Position numbers and translations under genes: made by a program. Below are positions 37,342 to 48,028 of a stretch of DNA of 64,000 bases, in pieces. This stretch comes from Shewanella sp. SR44-3 (GTDB taxonomy: Bacteria > Pseudomonadota > Gammaproteobacteria > Enterobacterales > Shewanellaceae). Below the pieces are notes generated by a model. It ran no database searches. It was given only the letters and a program-made list of their open reading frames with translations, and had not been told where the DNA came from. The DNA lies in NCBI RefSeq assembly GCF_014163735.1, contig NZ_JACJDV010000003.1:124001-188000 (forward strand), read 5' to 3'. Numbering within the stretch: the first letter of the stretch is position 1; each line of letters begins with the position of its first letter.

Positions 37342-39480
37342 ATGCGTAAATCTCTTATCACAGTCACCGTGAGCGCCGCGCTTATGTTAAGTGCCTGTCA
37401 AGATAACTCAGTAGCGGACAGCAATATGACCACTCAAGCTCCAGCAAGCCAGACAGCAAGCGCCGTTAATGTGCTATTAACCGCCAGCTCATTGCAAGAT
37501 TTCGCGCCGCAATTTGATCAAATCAAAACCGCTGATTTTGTGCCCGCATTCACCCAAGGTATGGCCGAACACAAAGCCGAAATCGACGCTATCATCAACA
37601 ATAGTGAGCCAGCTAGTTTTGAAAATACTTTAGTCGCACTAGAAAAGTCTGGCGCCTTGCTTAATCGCACCCAAAAAGCCTTTTTTACGTTATCTGGGTT
37701 GATTTCTGACGATAACTTTATCCAAATAGAACAAGATATGGTGCCGTTATTAACCAGCCATAATGATAATATTTATTTAGATGCCAAGTTATTCGCCAAG
37801 ATTGATGCCATTTACCAAGCAAAATCGGCCTTAAAAGACGAAGATCTGCGCTTAATTGAAGTCTATTACGATCAATTTGTGCGTGCGGGTGCCAAGCTTA
37901 ATGCTGACGACAAAGCTAAGATGCGTACCCTCAATGGTGAGCTGGCAAAGCTAGAAACCAACTTTTCACAAAATATACTTAAGTCTTTTAAAGATGACGT
38001 AATTTTAGTGCAAGACAAGGCGCAACTTGCGGGCTTATCTGCTGACACTATTGCCTCACTCGCCGCTGCCGCCAAAGCAGCTGGCAAGACTGGCTACATG
38101 ATAACCTTAGTGAACACCACGGCTCAGCCACTACTGTCTAGCCTTGAAAACCGTGAGTTAAGGCAGAAAATCTGGGAAACCTCGGCTTATCGCGCCATGG
38201 ATACCAATGCACCATTGAATATAAAAATCGCTCAGCTTAGGGCAGAAAAAGCCGCCTTACTTGGCTTTAAAGATTGGGCCAGCTATTCGGTAGCCGATCA
38301 AATGGCTAAAACCCCAGAAGCGGTTTATGGAATTTTAGATGACCTAGCCCCTAAAGCACTGGCTAAAGCCAAAATTGAAGCTTTGGATATTCAAGCTGAA
38401 ATCAAAAAAGACGGTAAAGATTTCACCTTGCAAGCGTGGGATTGGGCCTATTACGGTGACAAGGTTCGTCAAGCCAAATACGATTTAGATGAAAACCAAG
38501 TTAAGCCATACTTTGAGTTTAATACTGTATTAAACGATGGGCTATTCTTCGCCATGAACAAGCTTTACGGCATTACAATTACAAGCCGTAATGACCTGCC
38601 GGTATGGCACAAAGACGTGCTCGCCTATGAAGTTTTCAACCAAGATGGCAGCTCAATCGGCTTATTCTATCTTGATGCTTACGCCCGTGAAGGCAAGAGC
38701 GGCGGCGCTTGGATGGACGAGCTCGTCACTCAATCGACTCTACTAAACACTAAGCCTGTGGTTTACAACTCACTGAACATTCCAAAGCCTGCGGCAGGTC
38801 AACCAACACTAATGACCTTTGATGAAGTGTCGACCTTATTCCATGAATTCGGTCATGGCATTCACGGCTTATTCTCACAGGTTAAATACCCAAGCCTTGC
38901 AGGCACAGCAACCCCACGGGACTTCGTCGAATTCCCCTCTCAAGCCAATGAAGATTGGAGCGTAGAGCCGCAAGTTATCGCCAACTATGCTAAACATTAC
39001 CAAACTGGTGAAGCCATCCCTGCAGAGCTGCTAACAAAAGTATTAGCCGCACAAACTTTCAACCAAGGTTTTGGCACTACTGAATACTTAGCGGCTGCAC
39101 TGCTGGATATGGAATGGCACTCCATTGCTCCAGGCACCGAAATCAAGGATGTGAAAGCGTTCGAGCAGCAAGCGCTAGCAAAACACGGTTTAGATTTTGA
39201 TCCCGTGCCTGCGCGCTACAAAACCACCTATTTCAGCCATAGCTTTGGCGGCGGATATTCAGCAGGGTATTATGCTTACCTGTGGACCGAAGTGTTTGCC
39301 GCCGACTCATTCGCCCATATGGACCAACAAGGCGGATTAACCTTAGAGAACGGCAACAAGTATCGTCAAACCATTTTGTCTAAAGGCAATAGCCAAGACT
39401 TGATGCAAGACTATATCGACTTTAGTGGCAGCAAGCCCACCACAGATGCATTACTCAAACGTCGCGGTTTAGTGAACTAA
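37342..39480 (+). CDS. dcp: M3-family peptidyl-dipeptidase, lipoprotein
   Basis: A 712-residue zinc metallopeptidase of the M3 family, the Dcp (dipeptidyl carboxypeptidase) branch. It carries a lipoprotein signal (MRKSLITVTVSAALMLSAC, lipobox L-S-A-C, cysteine 19), unlike E. coli Dcp, which is cytoplasmic. The zinc-binding HEFGHGIHG starts at H501 (zinc ligands H501, H505), followed by EFPSQANEDW with the third ligand glutamate region. The C-terminal FSHSFGGGYSAGYYAYLWTEVFAADSF is family-typical. The protein probably trims peptides in the periplasm. Confidence 0.92.
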   Translation: MRKSLITVTVSAALMLSACQDNSVADSNMTTQAPASQTASAVNVLLTASSLQDFAPQFDQIKTADFVPAFTQGMAEHKAEIDAIINNSEPASFENTLVALEKSGALLNRTQKAFFTLSGLISDDNFIQIEQDMVPLLTSHNDNIYLDAKLFAKIDAIYQAKSALKDEDLRLIEVYYDQFVRAGAKLNADDKAKMRTLNGELAKLETNFSQNILKSFKDDVILVQDKAQLAGLSADTIASLAAAAKAAGKTGYMITLVNTTAQPLLSSLENRELRQKIWETSAYRAMDTNAPLNIKIAQLRAEKAALLGFKDWASYSVADQMAKTPEAVYGILDDLAPKALAKAKIEALDIQAEIKKDGKDFTLQAWDWAYYGDKVRQAKYDLDENQVKPYFEFNTVLNDGLFFAMNKLYGITITSRNDLPVWHKDVLAYEVFNQDGSSIGLFYLDAYAREGKSGGAWMDELVTQSTLLNTKPVVYNSLNIPKPAAGQPTLMTFDEVSTLFHEFGHGIHGLFSQVKYPSLAGTATPRDFVEFPSQANEDWSVEPQVIANYAKHYQTGEAIPAELLTKVLAAQTFNQGFGTTEYLAAALLDMEWHSIAPGTEIKDVKAFEQQALAKHGLDFDPVPARYKTTYFSHSFGGGYSAGYYAYLWTEVFAADSFAHMDQQGGLTLENGNKYRQTILSKGNSQDLMQDYIDFSGSKPTTDALLKRRGLVN

Positions 39481-39506
39481 TACTCACTCACTGAACGCTG
39501 CAAACC

Positions 39507-39542
39507 TAAGGGGACTCATGCCTAATTGAGTTCCCTTTTTTA
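39507..39542 (+). terminator. Terminator of the M3 peptidase gene
   Basis: A stem GGGGACTCA/TGAGTTCCC (39510-39535, one G-T pair) is followed by a run of T residues (39536-39541). Confidence 0.85.
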
Positions 39543-39737
39543 ATATCATGTTCAAGATATCCCCCTCGCAAACTTGTTTGTAAATTGCACATCTAATACC
39601 GATATTTAATCATTTTTCTATCCCATTCTACGATCCGCATCTATAGTAGATCTAACAAGAGATACCCACTCATAGGGATAACAGAATACTGGATGTAATG
39701 GCTCTCATCTCATATTGATAACAGGTAGAATTTACCA

Positions 39738-40589
39738 ATGAGTAACGCGAATATTCAGTTGCAGCCGTCACCTTTATGGCTAACGATAATAAGACAAGCC
39801 TGCGTGTCTGCATGGCTAGTATTGTTAGGAGTATCAAATTATGTTCATGCTCAAGAGCTTAAAGTCGGCGTCAGCTTCTCCATCCCCCCTTATGTTATTC
39901 AAGAAACCAACAGCGGTATCGAGCTTGAGCTGCTGCGAAGCGCACTCGCAGTAAAAGGCCACAGTGCCGACATCAAATATCGCCCTTTTGCACGCACCTT
40001 TCATGAGTTTAAAAAAGCAAAACTTGATGCGATTCTCAACACTAAAAAAGGCATGTTAGAGGGAGTGTTTTATTCAGATATCGTTATCCGTTTTCAAAAT
40101 TGCGCCATCAGCCTTAAGCGCAATAAATTCGCACTAACCAAGATGAATGATATGCAAGGGAAAAGTATTGTTGCCTTCCAACGTGCAGCGAATCTATTGG
40201 GGGATGAGTTTGCCCAAATGGCAAAAAATAATCAGGGTTACAGCGAAATATCTCAGCAAATTTTACAAGTTTATATGTTAATGAAACACAGAACCGATCT
40301 TGTCATCATGGATAAAAATATTTTTATTTATTATCTCAAAAAATCTTACCAAACAGGCAAGCTAAGCGCTAAAGAGGTACAACAAGCTGCTGTTTGTCAT
40401 AACGTATTTCCACCGACAACTTACCGATTCGCATTCTTAAGTGAACAAATTCGTGATGACTTTAACTTTGGTCTAGCTCAAATAAAACAAGATGGCACCC
40501 TGCTTGCTATTGAAACTAAATACCAGAGGTTGCTATCACTCACCTTAGATGAAGACGTCGTCATACAACTCGCGGCACCCACCAACTAA
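39738..40589 (+). CDS. Periplasmic solute-binding protein (family 3 type), no transporter nearby
   Basis: A 283-residue secreted protein resembling amino-acid-type substrate-binding proteins. A signal peptide (ACVSAWLVLLGVSNYVHA) is followed by QELKVGVSFSIPPYVIQETNSGIELELLRSALAVKGHSADIKYRPFARTF, the standard first lobe, then MQGKSIVAFQRAANLLGDEFAQM and AFLSEQIRDDFNFGLAQIKQDGTLLAIETKYQRLL at the second-lobe end. No permease or ATPase gene is adjacent, so it may be a stand-alone sensor or a scavenging orphan. Weak ribosome-binding site before the ATG. Confidence 0.8.
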   Translation: MSNANIQLQPSPLWLTIIRQACVSAWLVLLGVSNYVHAQELKVGVSFSIPPYVIQETNSGIELELLRSALAVKGHSADIKYRPFARTFHEFKKAKLDAILNTKKGMLEGVFYSDIVIRFQNCAISLKRNKFALTKMNDMQGKSIVAFQRAANLLGDEFAQMAKNNQGYSEISQQILQVYMLMKHRTDLVIMDKNIFIYYLKKSYQTGKLSAKEVQQAAVCHNVFPPTTYRFAFLSEQIRDDFNFGLAQIKQDGTLLAIETKYQRLLSLTLDEDVVIQLAAPTN

Positions 40590-40712
40590 GAGTGACTCCA
40601 GCCTTTGTGCATATAACTAAGAGGTTAATCCTCTTAAAAAACAGGTATAATACTGGCCTCACTGCAATCAGTAGTGACAGCAACGTTACCAAGACAGCAA
40701 TTAGAGACTCAC

Positions 40713-40991
40713 ATGGCCAAAACCGCAGCAGCACTTCACATCTTAGTCAAACACCAAACTCAAGCCGAAGACATTATTAAACAGCTACAAAATGGCGCTA
40801 AATTTGATGTTTTAGCCAAGAAGCACTCCACATGCCCATCGGCCAAAAGTGGCGGTAACCTAGGTGAATTTAAGAAAGGCCAAATGGTGCCGCAATTCGA
40901 CAAAGTCTGCTTTAGCGGTGAATTAATCACTCCGCATCTGGTAAAAACCAAATTCGGCTGGCACGTGATCAAGGTACTCTACCGCACTTAA
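40713..40991 (+). CDS. ppiC: Parvulin-type peptidyl-prolyl isomerase C
   Basis: A 92-residue cytoplasmic parvulin. It is collinear with E. coli Ppi[63 protein letters not shown] and the ending [13 protein letters not shown] chose ATG 40713 over 40674, which would add 13 residues foreign to the family. The sequence before the ATG (GCAATTAGAGACTCAC) contains a modest GAG ribosome-binding site. Monocistronic. Confidence 0.93.
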   Translation: MAKTAAALHILVKHQTQAEDIIKQLQNGAKFDVLAKKHSTCPSAKSGGNLGEFKKGQMVPQFDKVCFSGELITPHLVKTKFGWHVIKVLYRT

Positions 40992-41520
40992 ACGGCAACT
41001 CAGCTACCCATGACAGTTAACTGTTCGCATGAGATTCGTTCATAGATACGCGTACACTTCTCTTAAATCAATAAGGGCCAACAACTCAAACTATCTTCGA
41101 ACATAATGATGCTGGCCTGAAATTCCGCCATACTGGCTTATCATGGCATTCACTCACCGACACGCGTGAATATGGTACCCAACACTAAAAGGGTGAACTA
41201 GGACACTTTACGAGATGACCGTCCGCCCCATGGCCGCTCTTTGGCATCCATGCCATCGCGGCATTTGTGAGTCCTTTACATCAGAGGGGGCGTTCGAGCA
41301 TCCAAGGATGGACTTGCTGCGTGTCATCAAGTGAGGTGTCATAGCGAGCCTGTACAGCAGAAAACTACAGAGTATTGCTTGATGTTATCTAGCCAAACAT
41401 TAATGTGCCAAATGTTAATGGTAGGGCATCTTTTTACAGAACAAGCGACGGCGCCACGCGGGACTTAGTGCTATGACCGAGCTCACTGATTGAGCTTATT
41501 CCAATACGCTTTGGAGCATA
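40992..41520. other. Large non-coding interval with possible degenerate repeat element
   Basis: About 530 bases before the ssb terminator, 607 to ssb itself, with no supported gene. Positions 41200-41345 hold several short palindromes (GGCAT-CC-ATGCC at 41243-41254; CATCC-AA-GGATG at 41300-41311; ATGGCCG-like elements) and look, from memory, like a dispersed intergenic repeat common in Shewanella genomes. No open frame in it carries a domain. The rest contains no recognisable signal. Confidence 0.45.
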
Positions 41521-41548
41521 AAAAAGCCTCGCATTGCGAGGCTTTTAA
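41521..41548 (-). terminator. Terminator of ssb
   Basis: On the minus strand the stem GCCTCGCA/TGCGAGGC (41526-41543) is followed by a run of T residues, 51 bases after the ssb stop. Confidence 0.88.
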
Positions 41549-41598
41549 ACGACTTAATCTCTCGTCCCAAAATGAGTCTCAAGATCAGCTGTAGAATG

Positions 41599-42294
41599 CT
41601 AGAACGGGATATCGTCATCCCAACCATCGTCCAAATCTGGAGTGAAGTTTTGCTGCGGCTGCGCTTGCGGCGCTGGACGCTGAGCAGGGGCTGCTTGCTG
41701 ATAACCGCCTTGCTGTGGTGCTTGCTGCGGCTTAGGCGCATAGTTTGACTGCTGCTGTGGTGCCTGCTGTGGCGGCTTATTATAAGCACCTGCTGCCTGC
41801 TGCTGCGGGGCATTGTACTGCTGATTTGGCGCAGCTGCTGGACGTTGCGCCTGTGGTGCAGGAGCTGCATACTGGTTCTGCGCAGGGGCGCTATACCCCC
41901 CCTCTTGTGAACCTTGTGAGCCCGCCTGGCTTGGCCCCTGATTTTGGTTACGGCTACCTAGCATCTGCATGCTGCCGCTTTGATCGACAACAATTTCAGT
42001 GGTGTACTTGTCTTGACCGCTTTGATCTTTCCACTTACGGGTTTGCAATTTGCCTTCTAAATACACTTGCGAGCCTTTACGCAGGTATTCACCAGTGATT
42101 TCAGCAAGTTTGCCGAACATGACCACACGGTGCCATTCGGTACGCTCTTGCTGTTGGCCTTGCTGATCTTTCCATGACTCGCTGGTTGCGACAGTAATAT
42201 TGGCAACCGCATTGCCGTTAGGCATGTAGCGCACTTCTGGATCTTGGCCTAAATTGCCTACAATAATGACTTTATTAACACCGCGACTGGCCAT
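41599..42294 (-). CDS. ssb: Single-stranded DNA-binding protein
   Basis: A 231-residue SSB. OB fold at residues about 1-110 ([85 protein letters not shown]). A long glutamine/alanine/proline-rich linker (about 115-215) is followed by the acidic tip [10 protein letters not shown] that binds partner proteins such as PriA, RecO and exonuclease I. The linker is about 50 residues longer than in E. coli (177 residues total there), as is usual in Shewanella. A tract of 7 C residues lies in the linker region of the gene. Confidence 0.97.
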   Translation of the reverse strand: MASRGVNKVIIVGNLGQDPEVRYMPNGNAVANITVATSESWKDQQGQQQERTEWHRVVMFGKLAEITGEYLRKGSQVYLEGKLQTRKWKDQSGQDKYTTEIVVDQSGSMQMLGSRNQNQGPSQAGSQGSQEGGYSAPAQNQYAAPAPQAQRPAAAPNQQYNAPQQQAAGAYNKPPQQAPQQQSNYAPKPQQAPQQGGYQQAAPAQRPAPQAQPQQNFTPDLDDGWDDDIPF

Positions 42295-42381
42295 CGAAAT
42301 CTCCTGAATTTCTTGTTCTCACTAATAGCGAATAAGCTAAGTTTAGCGAAATATATACTAACAATAATGATCGTTTAAAAT

Positions 42382-43749
42382 CTAATGTGCAGAGCCTAAC
42401 ACAGCTCGGGCTTTGCTTAAATCGAAATGAGAGTCGACCTTTAAATAAGCCACCTTCTCTTCTAACACCACCATGGCCTCAATCACACCCTCAAGTTGGG
42501 ACAATTGAGCAGCCATAGTTAAGGCATGGGGTTTATCAGTAATATGGGCTTCGAGAGTAACACTCTTTAATAACACGGGTTTTTCCATGCCTAGACTTAA
42601 TAAAAGCCAAATAACCATCAGCACACTGGCAACAAAAAACACCCCTTCAGCGCCTAAATATTGATAAGCACCACCACCTAACATACCGCCGCAAAATGCC
42701 CCTAAAAATTGACTGGTAGAATACACGCCCATAGCAGAACCTTTCTCGCCTACTGGGCTAAATTTGGCAATTAAGCTTGGCAATGATGCTTCTAAATAAT
42801 TAAAGCCGGTAAAAAACAGCACCACTGCCGCGCTCAGTAACCACAAGTTGCCCGCAAACAGGGCCATCAACAACAAAGACACCATCATAATAACCAAAGA
42901 CAACTGGAACATGGTCTTAGTATTATTGCGCTTAACCCCTATGATGATCATCGGCACCATTAGCATAAAAGCGGCCACGAAAGCGGGGAAGTACAATAAC
43001 CAATGCTGCTCTTTCAGTAAGCCTGCATCCACCAAGTTAAATGGCAAGGCAACAAACACAGCCGTCAACACTAAGTGTAAGATAAAAATACCGGCATCGA
43101 GCCTGAATAATTGCGGGTCCAGCAACATACGCTTAAGCTTGGCAGGTGCGGCTAAGGTGTCCCCCTTTGGCGCTTGTGAAATAGGGTTAGGTACTAAAAA
43201 ATGCACTATCGCCATGCCCAAGATTGCCAACATCGCCGTCAACCAAAAAATGCCACTTAAACCTAAATATTGCGCCACTAATGGCCCAACTAATAAAGAC
43301 AAGGCGAAAGAAAGGCCGATACACATACCAATCACAGCCATGACTTTAGTGCGCTGCTCATCACGAGTTAAATCCGCAGCCAATGCCAGCACTGCTGCTG
43401 CAATCGCGCCCATGCCTTGCACCGAGCGGCCAAACACCACGCCATAAATATGGTCTGCATTGGCGGCGATAACACTACCAATAGCGAATAACACTAAACC
43501 AATCAGTATGATAGGTTTGCGGCCATATTTGTCAGACAAGATCCCCATGGGGATTTGCAACAGAGCTTGAGTTAAGCCATACGCACCAATAGCAATACCC
43601 ACCCATAGGGGTGAAAAGCCTTCTAAATGCTGACCATAGAGAGCGAAAATTGGCATGATCATAAACAAGCCCATCATTCGCAGGCCAAATACGCCAGCAA
43701 GCGAAAACGCGACTTTTTTCTCTAGACTCGATAGTCCTTGATTGCTCAT
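42382..43749 (-). CDS. yajR: MFS transporter YajR-like with C-terminal YAM domain
   Basis: A 455-residue major-facilitator inner-membrane transporter. The N-terminal 390 residues hold 12 hydrophobic segments, including the MFS motif A (GILSDKYGRKPIILIGL, residues about 75-91) and VQGMGAIAAAVLALAADLTRDEQRTKVMAVIG. The C-terminal 60 residues (TLEAHITDKPHALTMAAQLSQLEGVIEAMVVLEEKVAYLKVDS) are the ferredoxin-like YAM domain of YajR. Transport substrate unknown; a drug or metabolite efflux role is proposed for the family. Between ssb and uvrA, all in different orientation from uvrA. Confidence 0.9.
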   Translation of the reverse strand: MSNQGLSSLEKKVAFSLAGVFGLRMMGLFMIMPIFALYGQHLEGFSPLWVGIAIGAYGLTQALLQIPMGILSDKYGRKPIILIGLVLFAIGSVIAANADHIYGVVFGRSVQGMGAIAAAVLALAADLTRDEQRTKVMAVIGMCIGLSFALSLLVGPLVAQYLGLSGIFWLTAMLAILGMAIVHFLVPNPISQAPKGDTLAAPAKLKRMLLDPQLFRLDAGIFILHLVLTAVFVALPFNLVDAGLLKEQHWLLYFPAFVAAFMLMVPMIIIGVKRNNTKTMFQLSLVIMMVSLLLMALFAGNLWLLSAAVVLFFTGFNYLEASLPSLIAKFSPVGEKGSAMGVYSTSQFLGAFCGGMLGGGAYQYLGAEGVFFVASVLMVIWLLLSLGMEKPVLLKSVTLEAHITDKPHALTMAAQLSQLEGVIEAMVVLEEKVAYLKVDSHFDLSKARAVLGSAH

Positions 43750-44007
43750 GCAGTTAGCCTCTAATTCACGCCTGATAACTTGATAAAATTTGAATCGATC
43801 AAAATCGAGTGGCGCATATTAACACAGGGCGAAGATGTTGCTCAAAAGGAAATAAATATCTTATCGCCTAGGTCTACTGCCTTTGCAAAAAATGGCAAAA
43901 TTCGGCAAAGTTTCGGCTAAAGTTGTGCGATACTCACAGCCTTGCTTGTGGTACCTAGTGGTACCTGTGTTTATGCCTTCCTTTTAAAGCAGCCAAGAGA
44001 ATCACTG

Positions 44008-46944
44008 ATGGATACGATTGAAATACGCGGTGCTAGAACCCACAATCTCAAAAATATTAACCTGACAATACCAAGAGATAAACTTATTGTTATCACAGGT
44101 TTATCTGGTTCAGGAAAATCTTCACTCGCCTTCGATACCTTATATGCCGAAGGTCAGCGCCGCTATGTAGAGTCCCTGTCAGCTTATGCGCGTCAATTCT
44201 TAAGCATGATGGAAAAGCCCGATGTGGATCATATCGAAGGCCTAAGCCCAGCGATTTCTATCGAACAAAAGTCCACCTCCCACAACCCGCGCTCAACCGT
44301 GGGCACTATCACAGAAATTTACGACTATTTACGTTTGTTGTTCGCCCGTGTTGGCGAGCCTCGCTGCCCTACCCATGGAGAAGCGCTTGCAGCGCAAACC
44401 GTAAGCCAAATGGTAGACAAGGTGCTCAGCTTACCTGAAGGCAGCAAACAAATGCTATTGGCTCCTGTAGTCAAGGCCCGTAAGGGCGAGCATGTTAAGT
44501 TATTAGAAAGCCTATCGGCCCAAGGTTATATCCGTGCCCGTATCGATGGTGAAGTGTGTGACTTAACTGATCCTCCAACTCTTGAACTGCACATTAAGCA
44601 CACCATAGAAGTGGTGGTCGACCGCTTTAAAGTACGCGAAGACATGAAGCAACGCCTTGCAGAATCATTCGAAACCGCCTTAGAGCTTTCTGGCGGTATC
44701 GCTGTCATCGCCTCCATGGAAGATGACAACAAAGACGAAGAGCTGATATTTTCGGCTAATTTTGCCTGCAGTCAATGCGGTTACTCCATGGCAGAACTTG
44801 AGCCAAGAATTTTCTCCTTTAACAATCCAGCTGGTGCTTGCCCTACCTGTGACGGCCTTGGAGTACAGCAATTCTTCGACCCTGAACGCATCATTACCGA
44901 TGATAAGCTGTCCTTAGCGGGCGGCGCTATTCGTGGCTGGGATAAACGCAACTTCTATTATTTCCAAATGCTCACCTCCTTAGGCGAGCATTATAAATTT
45001 GATGTGGATACCCCTTACGCCAAACTCAGTGACAAGATCAAAAAAATCGTCCTCTTTGGCTCGGGTAAACAGAGCATCGCCTTTAAGTACACCAATGATC
45101 GCGGCGATATTGTCAGCCGTAATCATCCCTTCGAAGGCATACTCAATAACATGGACAGGCGCTATCGTGAGACCGAAAGCAATTCGGTGCGCGATGAATT
45201 GGCTAAGTTTATGAATAAGCAACCCTGCAGTAGTTGCCAAGGCTCGCGCCTGCGTGAAGAAGCCCGCCACGTATTTATCGGCGATATTAACTTGCCTATG
45301 CTGACCACTTGGTCAATTGGCGAGGCCACAGACTATTTCAATAGCGTCACCTTTGAAGGACAGCGAGCCCAAATTGCCGATAAAATCCTTAAAGAAGTCT
45401 GCGACCGTTTAGGTTTCCTGGTCAATGTAGGGCTTAATTATTTAAGCTTATCGCGCTCATCTGAATCACTTTCTGGTGGTGAAGCTCAGCGTATTAGGCT
45501 TGCCAGTCAAATTGGGGCTGGGCTTGTTGGGGTAATGTACGTGCTGGATGAGCCCTCTATTGGCTTGCATCAACGGGATAACGAGCGCTTACTGCAAACC
45601 TTGATCCACCTGCGGGATTTAGGCAATACCGTCATAGTGGTTGAACACGATGAAGATGCCATTCGCATGGCGGACCACATTATCGATATCGGCCCTGGCG
45701 CAGGAGTACACGGCGGCGAAGTCATCTGCGCCGGTAATCTTGAGGATATTATCAACTGTGAGGCTTCCGTCACTGGTCAGTACATTTCTGGCAAGAAGCA
45801 AATTCATGTGGGCGATAAACGCACCCCAATTGATGAGACCAAACAAATAAAACTCTTTGGTGCCCGTGGTAACAACCTGAAAAACGTCGACTTAAGCATT
45901 CCTCTTGGTTTATTTACCTGCGTGACTGGCGTCTCTGGCTCTGGAAAATCCACCTTAATTAACGACACTTTCTTTAAAATAGCCCACAAGATGCTCAATG
46001 GCGCCACTGTGGATGAACCGTCCCCTTATGATCGCATCGAAGGTATGGAGCAGTGCGACAAGGTGGTCGATATCGACCAGAGCCCCATTGGCCGCACGCC
46101 GCGCTCAAACCCTGCCACCTACACAGGTATTTTCACCCCAATACGTGAGCTATTTGCTGGCACCCAAGAATCGCGCACCCGTGGCTACTTAGTTGGCCGC
46201 TTCTCCTTTAACGTCAAAGGCGGTCGCTGTGAAGCCTGCCAAGGCGATGGTTTAATTAAAGTAGAAATGCACTTCTTGCCCGATGTGTACGTGCCTTGTG
46301 ATAACTGTAAAGGCAAGCGCTACAACCGCGAAACCTTAGACGTGAAATACAAGGGCAAGAACATTCATGAAGTGCTGCAGATGACGGTCGAAGAAGCTCG
46401 GGTATTCTTCGATGCTATCCCCTCTATTGCCCGTAAGCTGCAAACCCTGATGGATGTGGGCTTGTCTTATATTCGCTTAGGTCAAAGCGCCACTACCTTG
46501 TCTGGCGGTGAAGCCCAGCGAGTCAAGCTTGCCAAGGAGTTATCTAAGCGCGACACAGGTAAAACCTTATATATTTTGGATGAACCCACAACTGGGCTGC
46601 ACTTTGCCGACATTCAGCTATTATTGGATGTATTACATAGGCTTAAATCTCATGGCAACACCTTAGTTGTGATTGAACACAACCTAGATGTGATTAAAAC
46701 TGCCGATTGGATTGTGGATTTAGGCCCTGAAGGCGGCGCAGGAGGCGGCAGCATTCTGGTCACTGGCACCCCAGAAGAGGTGGCCAAATGTAAGCACTCC
46801 CACACGGCGCGTTTCTTGAAGCCATTATTAGAAAATCAAAAGTTAGCAAATCAAAAGTTGGTAAATCAAAAGTTGGCTAGTCAAACTATAGCCAGTCAAA
46901 AAAAGCAGCCAAAAGCCAAAGCAAAAAAAGAAACTAAGTCGTAA
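44008..46944 (+). CDS. uvrA: Excinuclease ABC subunit A
   Basis: A 978-residue UvrA, the damage-recognition ATPase of nucleotide excision repair. Two ABC modules: Walker [13 protein letters not shown] and [12 protein letters not shown], signature [16 protein letters not shown] and [16 protein letters not shown]. Zinc fingers [30 protein letters not shown] and CEACQGDG ... [10 protein letters not shown]. Typical UvrA N-terminus [16 protein letters not shown] at ATG 44008; a longer frame from 43942 lacks homology. The C-terminus is extended by [20 protein letters not shown] repeats from a 15-base DNA repeat (46834-46893), then a lysine-rich tail. No clear LexA box upstream. Confidence 0.97.
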   Translation: MDTIEIRGARTHNLKNINLTIPRDKLIVITGLSGSGKSSLAFDTLYAEGQRRYVESLSAYARQFLSMMEKPDVDHIEGLSPAISIEQKSTSHNPRSTVGTITEIYDYLRLLFARVGEPRCPTHGEALAAQTVSQMVDKVLSLPEGSKQMLLAPVVKARKGEHVKLLESLSAQGYIRARIDGEVCDLTDPPTLELHIKHTIEVVVDRFKVREDMKQRLAESFETALELSGGIAVIASMEDDNKDEELIFSANFACSQCGYSMAELEPRIFSFNNPAGACPTCDGLGVQQFFDPERIITDDKLSLAGGAIRGWDKRNFYYFQMLTSLGEHYKFDVDTPYAKLSDKIKKIVLFGSGKQSIAFKYTNDRGDIVSRNHPFEGILNNMDRRYRETESNSVRDELAKFMNKQPCSSCQGSRLREEARHVFIGDINLPMLTTWSIGEATDYFNSVTFEGQRAQIADKILKEVCDRLGFLVNVGLNYLSLSRSSESLSGGEAQRIRLASQIGAGLVGVMYVLDEPSIGLHQRDNERLLQTLIHLRDLGNTVIVVEHDEDAIRMADHIIDIGPGAGVHGGEVICAGNLEDIINCEASVTGQYISGKKQIHVGDKRTPIDETKQIKLFGARGNNLKNVDLSIPLGLFTCVTGVSGSGKSTLINDTFFKIAHKMLNGATVDEPSPYDRIEGMEQCDKVVDIDQSPIGRTPRSNPATYTGIFTPIRELFAGTQESRTRGYLVGRFSFNVKGGRCEACQGDGLIKVEMHFLPDVYVPCDNCKGKRYNRETLDVKYKGKNIHEVLQMTVEEARVFFDAIPSIARKLQTLMDVGLSYIRLGQSATTLSGGEAQRVKLAKELSKRDTGKTLYILDEPTTGLHFADIQLLLDVLHRLKSHGNTLVVIEHNLDVIKTADWIVDLGPEGGAGGGSILVTGTPEEVAKCKHSHTARFLKPLLENQKLANQKLVNQKLASQTIASQKKQPKAKAKKETKS
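46834..46908 (+). repeat. 15-base tandem repeat at the 3' end of uvrA
   Basis: Units AATCAAAAGTTAGCA, AATCAAAAGTTGGTA and AATCAAAAGTTGGCT, then a decayed AGTCAAACTATAGCC and AGTCAAAAAAAGCAG. They encode N-Q-K-L-[AV] repeats beyond the conserved UvrA core. Confidence 0.9.
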
Positions 46945-46990
46945 AAAATTAAACTTGAGTCACAAATTTAGTAACAAATAGTGAGGCGCG

Positions 46991-48028
46991 ATGAAAGGAT
47001 TATTCACCACTTCGGGAATTACCCCATCGCGCGGCACTACACGCCATGACAACTGTTTAGCACCACAGTTTTTAGCCCCACTATTGCTGCTATTACTCAT
47101 GCTAAATGGCTGCGTCTCTACCCCAAGTTGCAATCAGCCACTTCACACCCGCTGGGTAGACAAGGCGCAGCTCACCCAAGACTTGCAAGTATTAACCAGC
47201 AGTGAATTTCAAGGCCGGAAAACCCGTACTCGTGGCGCTAAACTCACTCAAGATTATCTCGCAAGCCGCTTTGAGGCGCTTAAGTTAACTCCCTGGCAAG
47301 GCAGTTATTACGCCCCTTTTAAATACGGTTTTTTATTCTCAACTCGAGAAGGCGTCAATATGATTGGGGTGTTCCCAGCCCAAAAGCCTTCTTCACGCTG
47401 GCGAATTATAACCGCCCATTATGATCATTTAGGCAAACAAGGCAGCCATTACTACCCAGGCGCTGATGACAATGCCTCAGGCGTTGCGGCGCTGCTGAGC
47501 ATAGCCGCCCAGTGGCAGCGTGAACCTATGGAAGAAGTGAACCTGATGTTAGTGGCGACGGATGCAGAAGAGCCGGGCCTTTATGGGGCCTATGGCTTAG
47601 TAGGACAGTTAAAAACTATGCCTGAAATGCAGATAGAACTGGCGCTAAATTTAGACATGATAGGTCACCCCAGTCGCCCCCATGCAATCTACATGGAAGG
47701 CGAGAAAAACTTAGCTAATTTTGACACCTTAGCCCCGACACTTACCCAGCACAGCAAACTTTGCCTCAGGGTCAATCGTGCCAGAGTCAGAGGTGCGAGC
47801 AGCCTTAATATCGATTGGCTTAGGGCCTCAGATCATTACGCTTTCCATAAGGCTGACATTCCTTGGCTTTATTTAGGAGTACCACCACATAAGAATTATC
47901 ACACAGTGAATGACACCTTAGAAACCATCAACCTCGATTTTCTAGGCGCCACTACAGAACTTGCGTTCGAGTTAATTAACTTGTCTAGTGAACAGTTAAA
48001 GCCACTTAAGCCCAAGATTAAAGAATAA
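46991..48028 (+). CDS. M28-family aminopeptidase, lipoprotein
   Basis: A 345-residue zinc peptidase of the M28 family. A lipoprotein signal (LAPLLLLLLMLNGC, lipobox L-N-G-C) is followed by NLTQDLQVLTSSEFQGRKTRTRGAKLTQDYLASRF. Metal-ligand motifs are seen: HYDHLG (His), GADDNASGVAALL (Asp), TDAEEPGLYGAYGLV (Glu pair), LNLDMIGHPS and HYAFHKADIPWLYLGVPPHKNYHTVNDT. Probably releases N-terminal amino acids in the periplasm. GAGGCGCG before the ATG is the ribosome-binding site. Near uvrA only by position. Confidence 0.9.
   Translation: MKGLFTTSGITPSRGTTRHDNCLAPQFLAPLLLLLLMLNGCVSTPSCNQPLHTRWVDKAQLTQDLQVLTSSEFQGRKTRTRGAKLTQDYLASRFEALKLTPWQGSYYAPFKYGFLFSTREGVNMIGVFPAQKPSSRWRIITAHYDHLGKQGSHYYPGADDNASGVAALLSIAAQWQREPMEEVNLMLVATDAEEPGLYGAYGLVGQLKTMPEMQIELALNLDMIGHPSRPHAIYMEGEKNLANFDTLAPTLTQHSKLCLRVNRARVRGASSLNIDWLRASDHYAFHKADIPWLYLGVPPHKNYHTVNDTLETINLDFLGATTELAFELINLSSEQLKPLKPKIKE

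Noticed and set aside
42848-43447. A 199-codon frame antisense to yajR
   Set aside because: Lys/Thr/Asn/Ala-rich composition without any domain, fully inside a well-supported transporter gene; a codon-bias shadow.
43801-43830. FNR-like site TTGAATCGATCAA before uvrA
   Set aside because: The arms are separated by one base too few (13 rather than 14 bases) and uvrA is not an expected target.
43750-44007. LexA (SOS) box upstream of uvrA
   Set aside because: No CTGT-N8-ACAG element found in the interval; only a tandem GTGGTACCT pair at 43948-43967, which is not a LexA site.
44526-46007. Several open frames antisense to uvrA (60-96 codons)
   Set aside because: They lie within UvrA and have no domain, no ribosome-binding site and no partner; uvrA motifs are unambiguous.
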